In this document: positions 47,597 through 64,000 of the stretch, piece after piece | Numbering within the stretch: position 1 is the first letter of the stretch | How the letters are laid out: every line of letters begins with the position of its first letter | Assembly (NCBI RefSeq): GCF_001039355.2 | Contig: NW_019774347.1 | Span: 363,152 to 427,151, forward strand | DNA length: 64,000 bases | From: Lingula anatina | Taxonomy: Eukaryota > Brachiopoda > Lingulata > Lingulida > Lingulidae | Direction: 5' to 3' | Translations under genes and position numbers: made by a program | Notes under the pieces: generated by a model | Seen by the model: only the letters and a program-made list of their open reading frames with translations | Told to the model about the DNA's origin: nothing | Databases searched by the model: none

Positions 47597-48225
47597 GGTT
47601 TTATCAGTTTAAATTTTTTACCCCAGTCAAAGACGGATATAACGTTTTTAGTTTTTAGTTTAATCTATATATGCCTGTTTTACAAAAGAACATTAGACTC
47701 GTCTGTTTATTGGTAAATTCTAACTGTTAGACCAAGACTTTGGTTCAATTTAATGCAGGGCGATTATGTAATTTTCTACTGAATTAGAACTCGGATCCAT
47801 GATACATAATTACAAGTGATATTAAACAGTAGCTGCTTCATTCTTGTTATAAAGCAGACACAACATTCCCATTAAAAAAAAGAAAAAGAAAAATCTTAGG
47901 TCAAAGTTGTGGTCAGTCACTGTTACCTTCACTTTCGCTTTCACAGCACAGGTAGGCTACATACCATAAGACTGGGAGATAGTTTATCTTTAAAAATGTT
48001 TGATTGAAGATAAACTATAAAATGTTCTGGATAAAGCACAGTTACTGACCGGGGAGTTCCATCGCTGTTCGACACCGGGGTCAAGTCCAGTGTTCCCTGG
48101 TCATTCTGACAACTGCAGGGTCCGGTCTTCTGGCAGCTTTGTCCGGAGACACCTGACCACAGTAGCGTCACAGCAGCGGTCAGTAATAGGAGTGACTGCC
48201 CGCTGACCTCTCTATACAGCGCCAT
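42231..48225 (-). CDS. Mannose-6-phosphate-receptor-like MRH-domain membrane protein, 256 aa
   Basis: Seven exons in transcript order: 48225-48050, 47460-47361, 46815-46688, 46348-46261, 45663-45575, 45176-45050, 42293-42231. A signal peptide (hydrophobic LLLLTAAVTLLWSGVSG) leads a Cys-rich lumenal domain. Its pattern fits MRH/CD-MPR and Atg27-type proteins: NPC near residue 77, GGCISVA, ACQVDVY (Q95), LQLVYTATD, RTGHVKLVCD (R135), GED, SKYAC (Y172). One TM helix spans about 188-208. The tail has GVELLPNVEFWKSVP and DGFRF, as in family tails, and ends YQTMS, a YxxPhi sorting signal. It probably cycles between Golgi and endolysosomes; whether it binds mannose 6-phosphate is not shown. The start is fixed by an acceptor (GGTTTCAG|CATTTCATGG) that makes an upstream ATG at 48252 intronic. 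The last intron (2.8 kb) holds the tRNA array. Confidence 0.85.
42966..43037 (-). tRNA. tRNA-His (anticodon GTG), copy 1
   Basis: 72 nt. Acceptor 5' strand GCCGTGA pairs with TCACGGC at the 3' end, leaving discriminator A. D arm TATAGTGGTTAGTA, anticodon loop TTGTGGC with GTG, and T arm GGTTCGAATCC as a perfect B box. No encoded CCA and no intron, as expected in a eukaryote. A T-run lies about 60 nt downstream. Nested in the last intron of the MRH gene, same strand. Confidence 0.97.
43741..43812 (-). tRNA. tRNA-His (anticodon GTG), copy 2
   Basis: Same 72-nt sequence as the first copy, with all stems paired. Downstream on the minus strand the first T4 run comes after the conserved CATGGCATGCAGG segment, so the primary transcript would have a long 3' trailer. 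Confidence 0.97.
44506..44577 (-). tRNA. tRNA-His (anticodon GTG), copy 3
   Basis: Same 72-nt sequence as the other two copies, with GTG anticodon and intact A and B boxes. A TTTTGTCTTTTT tract follows the conserved trailer. Confidence 0.97.
44801..44824 (-). pseudogene. tRNA-His 5' remnant
   Basis: Minus strand GGCTGTGATCGTATAGTGGT keeps the acceptor 5' strand (one change, C to T) and the A box of the intact genes, but the anticodon and T arms are missing. It sits where the fourth array unit would carry its tRNA, so the stub is a decayed copy. Confidence 0.8.
47118..47195 (-). pseudogene. Degenerate copy of an MRH-gene exon end and donor
   Basis: On the minus strand it reads GTACCAGCGT, then GCGGTGGTGACTTCTGGCA, then GATTCCAGTCACCCATCTGTG. 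The real exon end has GTATCAGCGTAGCG|GTGAG, then TTGGCA, then GATTCCAGTCGCCCACTTGTG. Order and orientation agree, so this is a diverged tandem copy spanning the splice donor of exon 47460-47361. It is not needed for the frame and I do not treat it as an exon. Confidence 0.55.
47204..47313. repeat. Poly-C tract with 25-N gap
   Basis: A long C run is interrupted by one G and by N at 47266-47290, then continues to 47313. Its true length is unknown. It lies in an intron of the MRH gene, between the real exon end and its degenerate copy. Confidence 0.9.
47546..47595. repeat. (ATA)n trinucleotide microsatellite
   Basis: Uninterrupted run of about 16 units in the first coding intron of the MRH gene. 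Confidence 0.95.
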
Positions 48226-49707
48226 GAAATGCTGAAACCAGGGTGATTGCAAAGCCGTGTCCAGTCTAGTTAAAATTGTGTTATCACGTCCTATAATAAC
48301 AGAGAGACATCACTGAGACTGATATCTAAATCACTGTTTGCTTGTTTGATAAGTGGTAAGTTTACTTTTAAATATTGTTCACAGAATCATATCATGCTAT
48401 ACAAGTTCCAAAATTGATTGATAGACTTTTATTTCTTTTTTAACCTTGCATTTTAGTTATTTTGTTTTAAATTTGTCCATATATGTCTTTTAATATTCCT
48501 TTATTCTTATTCACTAGTAGTTTAATTCAACTATGATGCAAAGAATGTGTTTATCCAATTCTCTGGTTGCAAATTTGATAATAATACCCGAGTAGTCGTC
48601 AGTAGGCTCTGGTTTAACGATGCTGATTGCAATAAAGTCTTCGTAATGCAATTTTTTGATGTGGAACTCCTACCTGAAATTAATCGAAGGACAAATTAGA
48701 TCAGGATAAGGGGGGAACAGGTTCAGGTGATATTTTTGTAATGTCACCCTGTTACTCCTCTCCCCCTTCATTATTTTAACCAGGATGCGTCGGCAAAAAG
48801 CAGCTTAACTCACAAAGCCAAAGTGTACAGATAACAAAGCAGTCTGAAGACTCCATGACTAAAGGCTCTTGACTTACTGTTGTCTTGTTTTGGTCGGTCT
48901 GCCAGGTCAGAAATGAACTTGGAAGATAATCACGTCAGATACTGACATACGTCTCGTCATGTGACGATAACAACTTTAAATCACAGACGCCGAAGTGAGG
49001 ATGTTCCACGTGACACTGACCATAGGTGTAAATAAGTGCAGAAATGGCCTTATGACCACGAACTAAAATAACCAATAATGTAAAACAATTTAAGAAAGAC
49101 AACAGGACTCACGTCGCTTTAAGTGTTGTCTTATCGACTTCACTGGTATAATTGTCACATGAATATGATCATCCTTGTCTTCGTTATCACAAGAACCCAA
49201 CTCTGTATGTTGGACTAACGAGGCCGAGCAGAAGCCGTCTAGTCTTTATAAGTAACATATTAGAATGTTCTAGTGGCTGTAAAGTTTACGACGCAGGGCT
49301 GTTCTTTATTTGTGCCATCTAGGCAGCAAGATAACACCTTCACGTGACATGCAGTACCTCAGCACGAGTGTGATTGGAACAAACAAGATGTCCCTTTGGC
49401 AGTTGGCTTTTCTGTACCTCCCTAAATGAGTTTAGCAGATAAAAGGTAATTTAGAGAAACTATTTATATTAACACACGGTAACGCGATGAACAAAGTCAA
49501 ATTTTTTTCACTTTCAAACGTTTTCATCAGACCTGCCTCGAGTCCTCCCCTCTCCCAACATCACGCATGGCGTAGTTAAACCTGATCCTTCTTTGCCCTT
49601 TTCTTATCCCAACGGTCAACAATCAAATATTTGATTAAGCAGCAATTGACCCTTCACCTTTTAAGAAAATAAAACGACATCAGGGAACGCATTTACAAAA
49701 TTGTTCT
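48226..49707 (-). other. MRH gene 5' leader and upstream intergenic DNA
   Basis: The MRH start exon begins at 48231. A donor on the minus strand at 48878 (GACAACA|GTAAGTC) marks a probable noncoding leader exon whose 5' end I cannot place. The rest of the stretch, up to the SUPT16H 3' end, shows no supported gene. Confidence 0.45.
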
Positions 49708-49713
49708 TTTATT
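49708..49713 (-). other. Likely SUPT16H polyadenylation signal
   Basis: TTTATT on the plus strand is AATAAA on the minus strand, about 950 bp after the SUPT16H stop codon. The stretch between them (49714-50662) has no supported coding region and would be 3' UTR. Confidence 0.45.
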
Positions 49714-50662
49714 TTTGAGTTTAGGTATTCGAGTTCACAAGTGCGTTTTTTTTTTCAATAAACCGTATCGGACAACTTTTCATGCCTCTTGTATAATTAA
49801 AACAACCAATATCTCCGTCTCTCGCTATGTACAATTTCTATTTAGTTTTTTTTCTGTATTTTAAGTTGCTTAAACACAGTGGGAAACTTCTCCGACATGC
49901 TTCCTTTTTTATGAAACACACTGCCATACCATTGCTGAACAACGTCTTCTCACTTCGATGATAAAACGATTTCTTTGAAGTTGTATACCACAAATGACTT
50001 CTAACAATATATAAAGGCCACAAAAATGAAGAGGAAACAAATGAAAGGTTCCCGACAATGGCATACATATCAAATCACACAAACTTATGTATTGTCATAA
50101 CATAAATCGTGAAACTATTTGTATGTAATTCGTCCTTCTGCCTCCAAATATAACGGGATACGATCCCGATACCTTGCTTTAAATGAGACGCTGTTACATA
50201 GTTTACGTCATAATTGGCTAATTGTACTTGCAACAATGTCACACTGTTGCTGACAGCATTCAACTTCATTTTTTAAAGGCCACGCGACCTGGTGATGAAT
50301 CTAGGCCCACTTCTTACAGTAGCCATATTAATGGCACTTTATTTTCCAAAGATTTTCTGTCAGTTCTTTTCGACAAATACTTTCAGTTTAATGTGGTACT
50401 CTGCCATTTTCAGCATTAGTCTTTCCAGAAAAGCCATCTCCTTTTAATAATACTGTTATTTTCCACTCGGTGTTTCCCATTTTCTTTTGTGCACATTTTG
50501 GGGTCTCTTGGGGCACTTTCATAGAGTGCTCACATTTCTGACGGCCCGAGGCCAGTTATAACCTACATAAATGAGCCCCATTTTTTGCACGTTGGACCCA
50601 AACGACACCCACGTTCTAACTGTCGCGAAAGTTCTACAAAGACAAGATTGGTTTCGCGCCAT

Positions 50663-62630
<11,968 letters not shown>

Positions 62631-62767
62631 TTTGATGAAAACCCTCTTGGATCACATCAAATGGCGCTGCAGCATCAAAATGGCGGGAGTTTTGGACACG
62701 ATATGACGTCACGGATAAAGCCGAAAACTTTTTGCAACAAATTTTTTGATTGGTTAGATATTTCAAT
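62631..62767. promoter_or_regulatory. Compact bidirectional SUPT16H/TRAPPC2L promoter
   Basis: Only 137 bp separate the two start codons. The stretch holds a perfect palindromic CRE (TGACGTCA, 62704-62711), an inverted CCAAT box (ATTGG, 62749-62753) 15 bp before the TRAPPC2L ATG, and two copies of AAATGGCG (near 62659 and 62678) resembling YY1 sites, the second reading on into GGCGGGA (E2F-like). No TATA box. These match the element types of housekeeping bidirectional promoters. Factor binding is inferred. Confidence 0.6.
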
Positions 62768-64000
62768 ATGGCTGTATGTGTTGCAGTCATCTCCAAAGAG
62801 GTGAGTTTTTTTAAACATTTGTTACTTACATAAAGCTGTTGCATATTCAACGAAACATTTTACTTGGGTTGTCGTACATCAGGGGGAAATAGGAAGAAAT
62901 ATTTTTTTAGAATTGTATTTTATTACAAGCATATGAAAGGGGAATCCCTCCCCTTTTGTAGTAACCCGCCCCCCCCCCCCCACACACATACACATTTTAC
63001 AAATATAAACACCCGTTGCACATAGACATGAATATATTGCGGATTAATTTATTTTACTTGTCCTCATTTTTCTGAAGTATTGATGGATATCAGTAATAAA
63101 AGATTAAGTTGATATAAAATTAACTTTATACTGTACTGTATGTTATTTTCATTTCAGAATTTCCCACTCTTCATCAAGACCATACCAACAGAGAATGAAC
63201 TGAAGTTCTTCTACACAGTGCATACATCACTGGATGTGGTTGAGGAAAAGATTTCCAATGTGGGGAAAAACGTGAATGATATGAGAGAATTGTACCTGGG
63301 CTTACTCTACCCTACTGAGGACTATAAAGTGTATCCTTGTGTAGTGCTGAATATTTATAACTACTGGTGGATAAAGGATATATCAAATGAAATGAAAAAT
63401 GTTTAAAAAAAGAGGAGCAGTTGTTTGTGTCCCTGTAGCCCTCACTTGTAATTTGTATTATTTTTCTCATTAGACCTGTGATAATACTTCTGTGGGCCCC
63501 AGATATTACTTGCATTTCCTTTTGGTTTGGGATAGGGACTTGGACTGCATCTCAGAGATTTAGATCGATCCATCTGGATCCACCTAACTCCCTGGGGGTT
63601 CATGCTAAATTGCTGTCAGCTAAGCGCACTATAGTTAATTACCCCCTTACAGCTTTTAGTAGGCAGGGCAGACATTTAAGCCTGTTAAGCTGACACCAAT
63701 TTAGTAAGACTCCCCAGGGGGATAGGTCGATCTAAAATCTATGGGAATGCAGTCTTAGTCCACCATTTTGTTGTGGAGAGGGATGGGTTCCAGGGGGTAC
63801 AATACCTTGTCAACATTGACATCCTTTGCTCCAGAAATTTGTATGAACACAATTATCAGCAGAAAAACTACCAATATTGTCGCTTTGAAACTGCAGGAAT
63901 CTCAGATTTACCTTAACTTGGTGCCAGTTATGGTTATGTGACGAATACCAAAGTCAAGTTTGTGATTGTTGTTGAGTCTTCCAACACAAACCTCAGAGAT
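62768..64000 (+). CDS. TRAPPC2L: TRAPP complex subunit 2-like, 5' part
   Basis: Three exons, cut by the window end: 62768-62800, 63158-63330, 63928-64000. TRAPPC2L belongs to the sedlin/TRAPPC2 group in TRAPP complexes, which act as Rab exchange factors in ER-Golgi vesicle tethering. The visible 93 residues align from the first methionine with the known family ([73 protein letters not shown]). Exon 2 ends AAAGT|GTATCC and exon 3 starts TTATGG, which together restore Lys-Val-Tyr-Gly-Tyr. About a third of the protein lies beyond the window. Confidence 0.95.
63539..63759. repeat. Fold-back element, family A, copy 2
   Basis: Nearly the whole 220 bp is an inverted repeat. Left arm ACTGCATCTC, TTTAGATCGATCC, CTCCCTGGGGGTT, CTAAATTGCTGTCAGCT; right arm, reverse-complemented, ACTGCATTCC, TTTAGATCGACC, CCCCCTGGGGAGTC, CTAAATTGGTGTCAGCT. 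It lies in TRAPPC2L intron 2 and is related to 40925-41126. No coding capacity. Confidence 0.85.

Noticed and set aside
48226-48252. Upstream in-frame ATG for the MRH protein (MQSPWFQHF)
   Set aside because: An AG acceptor at 48232-48233 puts this ATG in the upstream intron. The ATG at 48225 also gives a better signal peptide.

Overview
This is a window of an animal (metazoan) nuclear genome. The genes are intron-rich with GT-AG splice sites, the intergenic and intronic DNA is AT-rich with many microsatellites, and the proteins are animal families (TPX2, anamorsin, LIMP-2/CD36, FACT SPT16, TRAPPC2L, a MAM/CUB/LDLa receptor). The residue differences from vertebrate proteins and the fold-back and SINE-like repeats suggest a marine invertebrate, perhaps a lophotrochozoan such as a mollusc or brachiopod. 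That placement is inference only. I rebuilt the exon chains by hand from splice sites and reading-frame phase; every chain below closes in frame.

Layout. 189-8403 (+): 3' part of a single-pass MAM-CUB-LDLa receptor whose tail has two PPxY motifs and a PDZ-type C-terminus. 11878-14959 (-): a nine-finger zinc-finger protein with a leader exon near 15650. 16778-23957 (+): a complete CD36-family protein, LIMP-2/SCARB2-like, 499 aa, with a C-terminal dileucine sorting signal. 26076-27870 (+): a small secreted protein rich in Cys, Thr/Pro and Trp that I do not recognise, with a TATA box. 29888-36174 (-): TPX2, head to head with CIAPIN1 (anamorsin) at 36840-40034 (+). 42231-48225 (-): a mannose-6-phosphate-receptor-like MRH membrane protein whose last intron holds three tRNA-His(GTG) genes and a broken fourth copy. 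50663-62630 (-): SUPT16H in 27 exons, head to head (137 bp between start codons) with TRAPPC2L at 62768 (+), which runs off the window.

The genes do not form one pathway. Two housekeeping or mitotic pairs share bidirectional promoters, and two proteins (LIMP-2-like and MRH receptor-like) carry endolysosomal sorting signals. The more unusual features are the nested tRNA array, the unrecognised secreted protein, three short tandem duplications that each copy an exon's 3' end with its splice donor, and four families of small repeats, three of them fold-back. Two places (around 9345 and 47266-47290) are assembly gaps with suspicious flanks.
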